Below, one piece after another: positions 51,901 to 64,000 of a stretch of 64,000 bases of DNA (positions are counted from its first letter, which is position 1; each line of letters opens with the position of its first letter). The stretch spans positions 1,295,844-1,359,843 of the forward strand of contig VYZI01000202.1 in the NCBI GenBank assembly GCA_013397695.1, given 5' to 3'. The position numbers and the translations under genes were made by a program. The notes below the pieces were generated by a model. The model saw only the letters and a list, made by a program, of their open reading frames with translations. It was not told the origin of the DNA and ran no database searches. The stretch comes from Centropus unirufus (taxonomy: Eukaryota; Chordata; Aves; Cuculiformes; Centropidae).

Positions 51901-54900
51901 TTTTAAGGCTCCCTGTACCCTTTATGGTCCGTCTTGCTCCTGCTGATTTTGCAGGATGGCAACTACAGCATAGGCTGTTACACTGCTCTTGCCCAGGAAA
52001 GCCAAGAATAGCAGACACAGCTCTGGAAAAGGGATGGAAAAAAGGTAAAAGTGCAACAACCGTGCAAGCCCTGGAGGAGGGACACACAGACAGACGGCAG
52101 AAAACAATCTGCACAAATGAAGGCACACCAGCCACGGGGCATGGCGTGTTTCCTGGGAGAGCATCTTTCTCCTCAGCCTCAGTGGGAAAACACACTCCCC
52201 AGCAGGCAAGGAATTCTGGAAAGGAGGCGGTTGGCACACTGAGACTCCCATAAGTCATCTCAGCAGCAAAACTTTCCATCCAAGCTGCAAACAAGACTGC
52301 TCACACCACATTTCCAGAAGGGCGGACTTAGCCTGCCATCCAAGACCTCAAGGAGAGGGGAGACAAGGCAGGCAAGAGGCAGACAGACACACAGCCCTTT
52401 GGGGTACCACTTTCTCTACTGAGTATGGGAGGGCAGAGAGAGACCAATTCTTGTTCTCAGTAATGGACTCAACCAGGTTGGGGAGAAAAATTAAATAAAA
52501 AAAGATAAACCTATTGTTTCTCTCCTTCCAAGATTATTTTTAAGTATTTGTGACTGAATCTTAAAAAAGAAACAAAAAAACCAACGAAAAATGCAGACGA
52601 AAGCATTTTGGTGTACTTTTAATTATGCAGAAAATTGTTGTCTCACACTTTTCACTGATTCCTTTGCAGCAGGGAAGGTGATCCCATGGCTGCCAGGCTC
52701 CCTAAACCAGGACTGGAGCACAGATGTCCCAGCAGCAATTCCAACCTGCAGCAGCATATCTGACCTTCAGCAGGGCCGCCCACAACAGAACATCAGGACA
52801 GGACATGGTTATGCACATTTATCTCCACCACCAATTTAGCTTATCAATGAGCTGGTTTTCTCACTAACACAAAAATATCTGTGCTGTGAGACTGTCTGGA
52901 GAGAGCCCCGGCTGAAAGCCTGTGCACATCATGGGAGCAGACTGTCCCCATGGCCAAGCTGTCCATTAACCGACCAGGCGATAATGCCAGCCAGGCCACC
53001 CAGGGAGAGGAACCCTTTCAAAAGCAGCTTTGTATCAACAGCTAACACATTGGCAGACAGCTTCTTCATTAACAGGAAACTCGTAAGATAATATCCTAAT
53101 TGAATCAATTAAGAGTGCTGTGGGCTGCAGGGGATCCTAAGGAGAGGGGAATGTATGTGCTCAGCAGTATTCCCAGGAAGCAGAGTGTTCAGGAAGGGCT
53201 TTGCCCAAATTAGAACTGATGGTGTGATGCCAGAGGGATGTTTGCTGGAGAAGCAGGGGCCCAGGTCTAACAGCCTGCGAGCATGTCCTGTCGCTTCCCA
53301 GCTGGAATCAAACTCAGAGGTCTGAAAATAAACAAACTGAAAACTTCAAGCCAAGTGCAAGTAGTTAATAAGGTGTGTATTGTCACTCTGCTTCTTATCT
53401 TCTGCTTTCCACATTAAATTGGAAAAGTTCTCCCCTCTAAAGCATAAAAGTGAGAAAAAATAGATTATGTTTCCTTTAAATCTGATCTGGTAGAAAGGAA
53501 AACGTCAGTGTGAAATGCTAAACAAAAGGGTCGTGCATTCCTTTGATAAAGGTGAACATGAAGGGCATGGGATTACACCTGCAGCAAGTCCTCTGCAGCT
53601 GGGGACTGTGGGATTTGCTTTTTTCAAGCTGCTATAAAGCCCAGGCTGTCCTTCACTGAGCATTAGGGCTCGTGTGGCACGCACCAGGGTTGCAGAAGAG
53701 AAAGGAAGTCTTTGCCAGTTTATGGAGGGGATGGTTGCTCATGCCACCGAACAGCAAAATATACCAGCACGGGCTGGGGGTTGATGAAATAGCCAGGCAA
53801 GGAGGGCAAACTCTTCCACTCTTGCACAACAGCAGGAGCCCACGCTGGAGCCAGGCCATGAGCTCTGATTGTAGGCACAGTTCCCCTCTTCTCTTATCGA
53901 GAGGATTTGCTTTGCCTGTGTGACAAAGGCTCGGCATAAAAACATTCCTCCGTCTTGGTCTAGCAAGCAAGCACTGACCTAATCCCTGCCTGCACCAGAC
54001 ATGTCCATTATTCAGAGCAGAGAGAGAAGTCAGCTTGACATCACCCGAAGGGGGAAAAAAAAAAAAAAAAAAGCGTTCAACAAATGGTTTCACAGTCCAG
54101 CTGAGGGCATGGCAGCGGACTCACAGGAGCCTCTTTGTGAGAGCAACAGCCTCCCCACTGAGAGAAGGCAGCAGCTTGCCATGGAGGAAAGATGCCAAGC
54201 CTGCTCTCATCTCTCACTCCTCAGCCCTGTCAGCCCAGTCCCTCATAAGAGGGGGAACGCTGCAGGCAGCTGGGCACACCATGTGCCCCACTGTCCCTGT
54301 GGCAGCCAAATCCAGGTGGGACATGCCCACCCATTGGTCATCCTGAACTCCACATGCTGAGCAGGGCATTAGTCAGGTCTCCGTTTACAGGAAGAAGAAT
54401 CCTCCTCCACATTTGACCCACCAAACGGACAGATCCCACTGCTATCCAAACACAGTGGGAAAGGGACTAGGTCCAGCAATTGCCCACTGTCACTGGGGCA
54501 CCCTGGCCCCGTGGGGACATGATGATGGGCACAGCTGCTGCACTGAGAACCAGAGACTTTGCAAACATGGTCCTGCAGATCAAAGCATCCTCGTGCCCTG
54601 GAACCAGCTGGTTTGGGGAATATCTGCCAAGCAGATAGTCTGGGAAAGAGAATGACATCTGGCAGCAGCTCACAGGCTACTGATGTTTAGTATCTTTGCA
54701 AACCTGCAAGAGGCACCTTCCCTGCATCCACATGAATTGTCTGTAAGGAAAATGGCAGGGGAACAAAACAGTGCAAAAGACAGAAGGGCAAACAGAGCAA
54801 GCTCAGATGCCAAGCACTGGTGATGCTGAACCGAGGAGCTCAAGCCTGGAGAAGGCCTCTACTGCTGCAGTACCACGTAATGACCATTCAATGGTCAAAG

Positions 54901-57900
54901 CAAGTTGGGTGTTCAGAGGCAGTAATGAGCGCAGCACGAGTGAGTGGTTTCTTGAAGACCAGTTTCTCCCCAGTCCCTGCATTTCTGATGCAAGGGATGA
55001 GGACTTCGAGCACATTTTGCACATTACCAGGCAGAAGCAATCCTGACCTCCTCCGCCCTAGGAAATGGCATCACAGAGGCTGGATTGTGAAAACCTGATG
55101 GAAAACTTTAAGCATTGCTCAGCAATGGACAAAAAAGAATTAACTGAGGTCAGAGAAAAAAGGGCTACACAAATTGGCAGCAGCTGCCACTGCAAGAGAA
55201 ATTTCCTCTGAAACCACAGGAAGCATTAGACAGAGGGAGACACTGGTGCCTGTGAATAGCTCACTAGCATTGAGCGGGCAGAGGGTGAGGGGCTGGGTAG
55301 GACACATCCCTCCCCCTGCGCTGCCATCCCCCAGGCCAGGGCAGCCCCAGGTGCTCACCCATAAAACAAATGGACCAAACCCATGGAGCCAACAGGCTCT
55401 TCCTGCATGTCAGGGTTCAGAGGATGCAGCAGCTTTGCATTCCCAGGTTTAGTACAAGTGCAACAGTTTTTCAAATGCAGCCAAGCAAAAAGCTTTTCTA
55501 ACCCACTTTCCACTTAATTTCTGATAATTGCTGCCTCTACGTGGCATTAGGCCAGGTAAGCACGTCCCACTCTGCACAGATGAGCACTGAAAGCTTCAGC
55601 ACTCCATGCAGGCACCATGAGCAGAGCATTAACACCACCAAACAGACAGTATGGCATGCATAATTCACCACGGCGAGCCAGATGTGGGAAATGACTCTTG
55701 CCGGTAGACGTGCTTGGGAATAGAACATCAATACCCGTGGGTGATGCTGGTCTGGACTGCTTCCTCTTCCCTGTCCCATCCATGGGAATGTCCCTCTGGC
55801 ACAGCTGAGGCTGTGTCACACTGGGAAGTACCCCTGGAAGGAGCTCGGGCATCAAAACACGGAAGAACTGTGCGATCTGCCAAAGACCACAGAACCACCA
55901 CCACAACCATAACAGGAGCTGTCAAGGCAGCAGCAGCCATAGGAAAGGCCGCAAAGATGATTCATGTTCACCCACATCCTTGTCTCTATCGCATCTCAAA
56001 GCAGTTTTCCTCTGAGGACTGGTAAGTCACGAGATTTGGTTTCTGTTGTGGACATGGAAACAACAGTGGAGAAACACCAATGCATTCTCCTTATTTCATG
56101 CGTTGAACAGCTGAAGCACAGCAAGGGAGTGGGCTGTGCTCAAACACTTCGACTATTACAGACCTGGTTTCACACCCAACTCTGCTTCACACCAAGAGGC
56201 AATCTTCAGTCAAGCATTTCAGCAACCAGTCACGGACAGACTTTATGGGCGCACCACCCCACTGCGAACAGCACTCCTGCCAAAGAGTTGGAATGACTTG
56301 TCCTTAGCTTCTCTCCCAAATAGCTCATGATCCGGTATCTCTTCAACCCCTCCCTTCCCCAAAACCCTTCCCACTCCAGATGAGAAACAGACCAGTGTAC
56401 ATTCCTTCCCTGAAATTAATGCAAAGTTTAAAATCTATAGCAGGCCTAAACATGATGAGACAAAGGAGGCATGTGAGTTACCGGCAGGGCTGCAAAAGCT
56501 GCAGTCCTACCACTTGGGAGAGCGCTGCTGGTCAGAAACACCAGCCTCAGGACATTCCTCTTGCATCAGACTTCTTGCTAACTGTATGTTTTCCCTGCTG
56601 TTCCTTCCCAAAACACAAAGCCCATCTTCCAAGCAAACACAGTCAGCAGAAAGGCCAATGTGGCCATGTTTCACTCCATGGAAGAGAGGATTTCATTCTT
56701 CTTGAGTTCATGGTGGTGTCTATCAGGAGTACTCCACAGCAGCCAGAGCAATTTCACAGGTGGAAAACGAGACACTGCAAACCTCCAAGGTTTAACTGCC
56801 AAAGTCAGGGTCCCCATAGGAAACAGATAGGCCTTAGTCCCATCATCATATTCCTTTATACCACCTCCCACCTGACAACAAAACTTCCTGACTAGGAGAG
56901 ACAGAGGCTGATCAAACTCTCAAACACTGGACAGACAGCATGAATCAGCCCAGCTGCTGCGTGAACCCACCAGCATCCTCACCCCACCTCCTGCTGCACC
57001 AGCAGAACACCTCCCTCATGGAGCACGCTGCCCTTGTATTCTTCCATTTATAGAAAGGATTGGATTTAAGACGCCAAGTTGAGGTGTCCATAACCCCAAG
57101 CAGGACAGTAGCCTCTGCAGACAGTGTGTACCCACAGCCGCTGCAAGGGTGGACATGGGAGCCTGGCGCTGCCACCACCTGCACGATAGCAGGAGAGGGC
57201 TGGCAATTCCGAGGTCAGACATTCCTTGCCAAGGGCTGGAGCGCTCTGAGAAACTCCACTTATTGCAAAACCAGAACGTCGTGGTTAAGTGGTGACTGAG
57301 GAGACTGATCTGGTGGCTTACGGTAAGACTTAACGCATTTCACAGGGACTGGTTGCGATCCATGCTCAGGTGTGGGGAGCTCCACAGGAAGCATTTGGGC
57401 CTGTATAAAGCAAGATGCATGGCAACTCCATTGCTGAACTAACCTGGGGTATTTGTTCTTGCCCAGGGCCAGCAAACAGAGACTCTGCAGAGGAGCCCTA
57501 GCAGCAGGCAAAATGCAGCAACCCAGCTTCCTGCGCATTCAAACACCAGAATGCAGATTTCACACAAAATTCAGCCTACACCTCATACCTTGAACTACAC
57601 CTGCTTTTTTACAACTTAAGTAAGACAGAGGGAAATGGAGCAATGCCCAGGTTTTCCAGTATAACTTAACCTCTAAGGACCACAAACCTTGGTACTCTTC
57701 TCTAAGATAACCTCACCACAGAGATACAAAGAGAGAAAGCCTGAAAGCCTCTGATCAAGGTCACTGACTGATAAAAAAATCGTGTTTTGGGGGCTTAAAG
57801 TAGCCACCTGTTGGCAGGTGGAAAACAATCACCCCCTAAATGGAAACCTCATTGCTCCCTGGAAACTTCACAACTGGACTTTTATTTCCTGGTGGTGGGG

Positions 57901-60900
57901 AAGGGGGGGCAGGCTGTGGGGGCAGAGGAAGGGAACTGGAAAATGTTGATTTGCCAAGAAGAAGGATAAGCAGATGAGTATCCATTTCCATTACTGTTTC
58001 GATTTGAATGGTAAAACCTAACTGCTAAAATCAAACGGCTAATTTTTATGTTTTAAATGGCTCATCAAGGGGAAAGGGTTTTTAAAAAATTAATAGTGAA
58101 AAACCATGAAAACATTTTGCACATACTGAACTGAGTTTCTTTCTTTGCTAAAATTTAAACACTTTCTTCCTGATTTAAGATGAGGAAACCTCACCAATTT
58201 GAAGAGCTGCACAGCTTCCCAGGCAGTTGGAACTCTCCATGGCCGAATACAAACCCTTCTTCATTGGCCAATTCATCAGCCATTTGCAGCATGGATGTGT
58301 GCAGTTAAAAAATGTGGGATCTCAGCTTTCTGTTGACTGAGACAGGGTGCGAACTTCAAGATTTTGGGTTTCTACCAAAACTGCTGGTAGCTTCCACACC
58401 CCCGTGGCTCCACAGGGCAGGAGAGGGGCAATGCCCACTGCCAGCATTGGTTCTACAGGCAGAAATTCTCAGCTATGGAGGAAGACCCACAACTTAAATT
58501 TCTAAAAGCCAACATTTCCTAATTTTTCAACTATATTTTTTCTTAAAAAAAAAGAGACAAACAAAATGGAAAAGCTAATAAAAAATAGCAGTTGTAGTTT
58601 GCAGGGCTGAACACATCAGCCAGCTTCCACCAATACCACTGGGACAGCTCCGTGATCCCTGGTGTAAGCTGTCCACCTACCCACGAGTGAAGCTGCACAA
58701 TATGGTTGAACCAATTGAACTTTTACCTGCAGCACAAGACAAAGAGAGGTCTTGCCTGCACCCTCCTCCTCCTCCTCATTTCTGGCCATCCCAGAGCCAC
58801 CCCAAGCCTGTATGGACATGGACCAGTTTACTACCAGCTTGGGGAGTGGGGATCACCCTCAGAGAAGTCCCAAACCTCTTTGCACCCAAAGTGCTTGTTG
58901 AGGGAGGTATTTCTCCAAGTCTCCTTTGACCAAATATTTTCTTCCTCCTAAAAAAGGTCAAGTACCAGACCACAGCTGATGGTAAACTATAAGAAAGCTA
59001 AGCTTGCAGAGGAAAACAGGAGCATGAGGAATTCTCCATAAGGCGCACAACAGCAATTTGCATGTTAAAATATACCTGATTTGGCTAATTTAATATGGTA
59101 TCAGCACCGAAAAAATTATATTGGAATGAAAGCTTTTTCTTGCCCAAACCCTAAATATTATATCAAAAGCAGAACCAAAACAATAAATTCACCAACTTTA
59201 ATTACACTCCCCAAATTTAGTCCCCGAGATCCAATTTCCACGCTGCCAAGTAAAGATGGCCATAAACATAATTTCTAATTCACTGCTCAGTGACTCGCTG
59301 CCACTGCAAAGGCCTCAAGATATGGTATCAGTAAGGCAGAAAGGCTCAGGGAGATGGAATTAAGAAAGGAAAACACTGGCTCTCCTCACCTGTCAGATCA
59401 CATAGACTATTTTTCTCATATGTTATTGCCCACATTGCAATTCTAGATAACACCAGAATATAAAAGTCTGCAGAAGACAGGGGATACAGCAGCACACAGC
59501 CTGGGGATGTGTGAGAGTCATGAGGCGATGGGAAGATGAGCATGTCATGCATCCAGCAGCACTGAAACACCCCCACCACAGTGGACAAGCAAAGCCTCAG
59601 CCGCTGGGAGAAAAAACAAGAAAGAACCACAATGGGGACGGGATGGCTGCAGGAGCCTGACAGTATCCACCCACTGGCACCACAGCACATTCTCCCCTCT
59701 CCATTTTCTGGTTAAAGAGGACCCTCTGCTCACTGCTGGCCAGCTGGAAGGCATGAATCATGGAGGAAGGGCAGATCCTGCACACCCTTCCTTCTCTCCC
59801 TGTAGCAGTTGGCATAGACCTTCCTTGTCCTCTTCACAGGATGACTGCCACACACCCAGGAAAAGTCTGTGCTGGATCCCAGGGATGGGAACAAGGAGCC
59901 AAGCAAGCCTCAGGGCAGAAACCATATTGGAAAAAGAAGAAAAAAAAAAAAACATGCCAGGAAAGGAAGATGAAAGGAGCATCGGTTCTCAGATGGAGCA
60001 GAGCAGTGCGAAGGGAGAGCAGGCAGTTAAATTCTGCATTTTCCCCAGATCCACTGGGACCCCAGAGAGATCACTGCAGAGCTCCACACCTCATTTTGCA
60101 AGGAGACTCCAAGATGTCTTTCACCAAAAGCACTTTCTACAGTGCAGACAGTGTAGGAGCGGTGATTTACAGCACTGTGGTGGACCTGTGACAGTCTGAT
60201 GTCACCAAATCAAAGGCACAGAAGAGAAGTAAGAAATCAGGACTACGGAAAAACATGTCTCTTCAGCTTTATCACCTCCCTCTGCAAAGGCAGGACAAGC
60301 CCAGAATCTCCACCTCCCTCTGTGTCTCCTGGACCTTATTTGCATCTCTCACCTCCATAAAACTGCACAGAGGCTTCCACTGCTTTGATGCCCATTATAC
60401 GTATGTGGCGCATGCTACAGTCCAAACTATATCATGGGGATTTAGCAAAATAATTGGGTCCTGATTGTTTTACTAAAAATTCTGTACTCAGATACAGACT
60501 TCTTTGTTCTGTTCCACTGCTATCAGTCCTCAGTTCCTCCCCAAGCAGCATCAATCAGCTTGAAACTGGTTCATTTCAAATCTAGGGCTGCTGCCAGATG
60601 ATATAAATTGCAGGGCTTTCCACCAGAAAACTGAGCTGCATTAGATTGATTAAGAGCGTGGAGGAGATGCCGGGGTTCATGTCAACCCAGACCCACACAA
60701 ACCTCATCAAAACACAACCAGCTCCAGGCAGGCATCTGCAGTGGGCCCTGGACACCTCCCCCGAGACCTATCCCATGGGCAGAGGGCAGAGAGTTCCTGC
60801 TCTCCTGGGAATTTTGCCCATTTCTGAGGTAGGGAGAGGGGAATAAGCCCTTGCCTCATGTTACAGGACAACTTTTAAGCATCACATTACCAAAACCCTT

Positions 60901-63900
60901 AGCAATAAAATCACACTGGATTGTCAGCAAGAGATCTTGGCTCCATTCCTGAGGCTCTGAAACTGTTTTAGCAACCCCCTCTTTCTGCCACTCACCTCCA
61001 CGGGCTACACTCAGCACAGGCTCCTCTTTGGACTGCGATGCTTTGCCTGGGACGTGCTGCCCCTGCAGAAGCAAGATCTGCGAACACCATTTCCTCCAGC
61101 TGCTCTGCCACGTTTCCAGAGGGGAGGAGACCAAGGGGTGCCCATATGGATGAAAGAAGCAAGCATGGGCTCAGGAGCCAGCTCTCCTTTGCCATGGGGC
61201 CACCACAGCAGCACCAGGCAGTGAACCTGGGAATACTAAGGGGCCATCTGATTACGAGCAGGCAGTGATAAGAGCCAGAAGGTGAGCAGGAGCCCTCAGG
61301 GCTCACAGCAAACCAGCAAGAAGCAAAATTGCACCAGAGGCAAGAGTGATGATTGCAGAAACCTGGCAAGAGTGCAGAGACAGCCCGCATAGCTGCACAC
61401 TCGGAGCAAAGGGCAAACACAGGCCATTGGCTTGGAATGAGCTAAAAACCATCAAGCACTTTTATGAACAGTTGCTTGAGAAAGGCTTTAGCTATGAGAC
61501 TTGAAAACTATTTCCATGACAGACACTGGCCACCGTGCTTGCCCCAGGTGCACACTGGCCCTGAGAACTTTGAGACAACACCAACCCTCAGGAGGACAGG
61601 GTGCCGTTTCCCAGAGGCAGGCACGGCCTCCAGCCGCTGCCAGGCACCAAACCCAGCAGCTAGTCAGGGTGCCAGCCAGGGCCAATTATAACTCCACTGA
61701 CCTGCCTTGGCACTAGCACGCACAGGAATGCACTGGCTTCTGGCTGCCAAATGCTGGAAAGCTATAAATGGGAGACATTTGGAAAGAGAAAAAATTAAGG
61801 AGCCAACTTTTAACTGGGCTGAATTGAATTGGAGTGTACGTGTTCTTTGTGGAGGGAGAGAGGAGAATGAAGATCTTTGATGCATTGCTGGAAAAATACT
61901 GGCTGCTTCTCCTACAGACAGAGGTAGTAGTCCTTATTTAATGGAAAGTGTTTCTCCTTGTCTCAAGTTCATTTATGGCAATTCATTACTTCTATGCTTC
62001 TGCAGATGGTGCTTAAGCTCACAGCTTTCAGCACAGTCTGGGCACAGACGGGAAAAAACTCGTTGGTGCTTTTTAGCAGGAACCTCACTGTAGGAAGCTG
62101 TGGGTTTTTTCTTGTCCTTGGTCACGCAAGGGCCTGTCTTTCATGATCCAGTTGTCTAAGAGAGATCTTGGTGATTTATTTTTGTGGCAGGGTGAGACCA
62201 CAAAGTACATTGCACAAACAACTGCGCAGAATTTTGCTGAACTCCATAAACCCTGGAGGAAAAAAAAAGAAATCCCCAAAGTGTTGAAATAAGATTTCTG
62301 TTACGAAATAGCTATCGGAAAGGCCCTGTTTACAATCCCTGAACACAAAATACATCCATCTCCCACAACCACAGCATGGCTGAGCTGTCTTAGGGCTTTT
62401 TCATCAGAGAGGTCCCCAGGGTCAGTCAGGACCCAGAAGTGGGATGAATTCCAAGCAGTGCCTTGGCTTGCGTTCCCATCTGAAGGAGTTCGTGCTCTTC
62501 GGGACACATTACTCTGCACACCTGCCCTTTGCTTTCCACATCTGAAGAATAAAGATAACACCTTCTTCACCTCTGTGAACCTACATGCCCTGCCAGGAGC
62601 CCAGCTTCAAGAGTAGAGGAGGACGAGGAGTGTAGGGAGAGGGAGATAAGCATGAGGCTTAATAGTAGTAGTACTGGAAGAAACACACAGGGCTTATTTT
62701 AATTTTTTTAGTTCAATAGCCTGAAACAGGCTGATGAGAACAATTCTCCTCTGTGTGCCAGGTAGCGTCTTCTGAGCCAGTTTTAATGTAGCATTTTATT
62801 TAAAAACAGCCTGAATTACTAAGATATTGACTTTTCCCTTCTCTCCATCTTTTCTTCGTGGCTGTACATGCACGGCAGGTAAAGAACCCCTTCCAGAAGG
62901 ACTAATCTGTCTTCCACATGGAGATGACAGACACAGACCACTGCTTTTCGCCAACTTTCTCATAAAAGTAGGCACCACTTCAACAGACTATTTTTTTTAT
63001 GTGTTACACACAAAGCTGTTGGCCTGAGGACTGCAGGACTCTCTCCAAAACAACTTTGCTCCAGGTGGGTCAAAGCTGAGTTTCCAGCTAAGAACCTGAA
63101 GGTTTTTTTAAACATATGGACAAACAAGAAGACTGGGAAACACAGTTTATGTGCATGCAGAAAGGAGTGGGTGAGAGAGCCAGAACCATTTTTAAGGTTG
63201 CTTAAAATTCTCATTTTTTTCTGTCTCTGAATGGTGCAGCAATCACGCTTACTCTGAATCTTGGCTCATCTCCATCCCTTGCCTGAAAATTAAACTGCTG
63301 TGCAGAGGAGCAGCCACACAGCATCACCCTCTCTTGATAGTACCTTCAGCTGGGCAAAGACTGAAGACAAGGTTTTTTGACTACAAAGAGAAAAGCCCTG
63401 GGGTCACCTGTGAACAGGGAAAGCACCCCTGAATGACAATTCAAATTTTGAGGTCTTGCAGCTGCCTGCCAGAGAAGCTACTGCTTCGATAGTGAGAAGG
63501 TAAGACATGGCATGAATGGCAAAGCCTGCTCCAGGGGGAAGGTTTGAGACCCCGTTCCATCGTAACTTGCAAGCAGCTCATGAGCTTTGCTGTCCAGGAT
63601 GCAAAATAATGCAAGAAAAGAGCCAGACAAAGACTCTTAGTTGAGTAAGGGTTAGTTGAGTTGAGGGTGGATGGAGCAGAAGGGCAGAAGAAGCTGAGGA
63701 CACGGAGAGGGGCTCCTGCCCTGGAAAACTGCAGAGGGTCTGGTAATAGCAGAAAAGGTGTGAAAGGGTCGAGGTTGCATGTGAGGACACATTGGAAGCG
63801 TAACAAGGCAACAGTGGTTCTTGGTCATATGGAGACTGGAAATGACTACCATCGTGGCTGATGAGGTCATAATGACAGAGTGGGGAAAAAATGTTTCTTT

Positions 63901-64000
63901 TTTGGGGTTTCCATAAAAAACACAAAATACAAGCCAGTATCTGTTTTCTAACCATCAGTATCGTTTCCTACAGCCAATGGTTTCCAGAGGATCCTTCCAA
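48939..64000 (-). other. SH3PXD2B: SH3PXD2B intron upstream of first visible exon, incomplete
   Basis: More than 15 kb to the window edge, ending in acceptor ccttttctag. No sequence encoding the earlier PX segment (YRRYSKFF-type) was found on the minus strand. It holds an A18 tract at 54055-54072 and a 256-codon minus-strand open frame at 50344-51114 without recognised similarity. The promoter and first exons must lie further right. Confidence 0.8.
54055..54072 (+). repeat. A18 homopolymer
   Basis: Eighteen consecutive A after GGGG. No retroposed gene body or target-site duplication was recognised beside it, so it is recorded as simple sequence. Confidence 0.9.

Overview
This is vertebrate nuclear DNA, almost certainly from a bird. 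A truncated CR1 LINE lies near the left end. The main gene has short exons, GT-AG introns of 0.5 to more than 15 kb, and a protein very close to vertebrate SH3PXD2B. No prokaryotic, viral or CRISPR content was seen. The species cannot be fixed from the window alone.

One protein-coding gene dominates. SH3PXD2B (TKS4/HOFI, the podosome and invadopodium scaffold with one PX and four SH3 domains) lies on the minus strand and is read from right to left. Eleven coding exons can be placed base by base between 48938 and the stop codon at 8633-8635. They join in frame into 841 codons plus stop. The first exons, which hold the start codon and roughly the first 50 residues of the PX domain by comparison with mammals, are not visible and should lie beyond 64000. 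The exons encode, in order, the rest of the PX domain, SH3-1, SH3-2, a basic/proline linker, SH3-3, a long proline-rich tail and SH3-4. One exon is only 26 nt long (24024-24049) and is easily missed. The 3' UTR is about 3.1 kb and ends near 5485 after an AATAAA signal on the minus strand.

Layout from left to right: 1-2865 looks like the 3' UTR of an unidentified plus-strand gene, with a CR1 fragment inside it and an AATAAA at 2841; 2866-5484 is the gap between two convergent transcript ends; 5485-8632 is the SH3PXD2B 3' UTR; 8633-17447 holds eight closely spaced exons (SH3-1 to SH3-4); 17448-48862 holds large introns with three small exons; 48939-64000 is intron upstream of the first exon seen.

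Beyond the gene, the noncoding sequence holds a few compact signals worth testing. They include an inverted pair of perfect AP-1 sites near the 26-nt exon, a 16-bp homeodomain-type palindrome, a G-tract 100 bp inside an intron, and a 49-bp tandem duplication. I found no convincing undescribed system. Most long open frames in the window are chance or antisense shadows.
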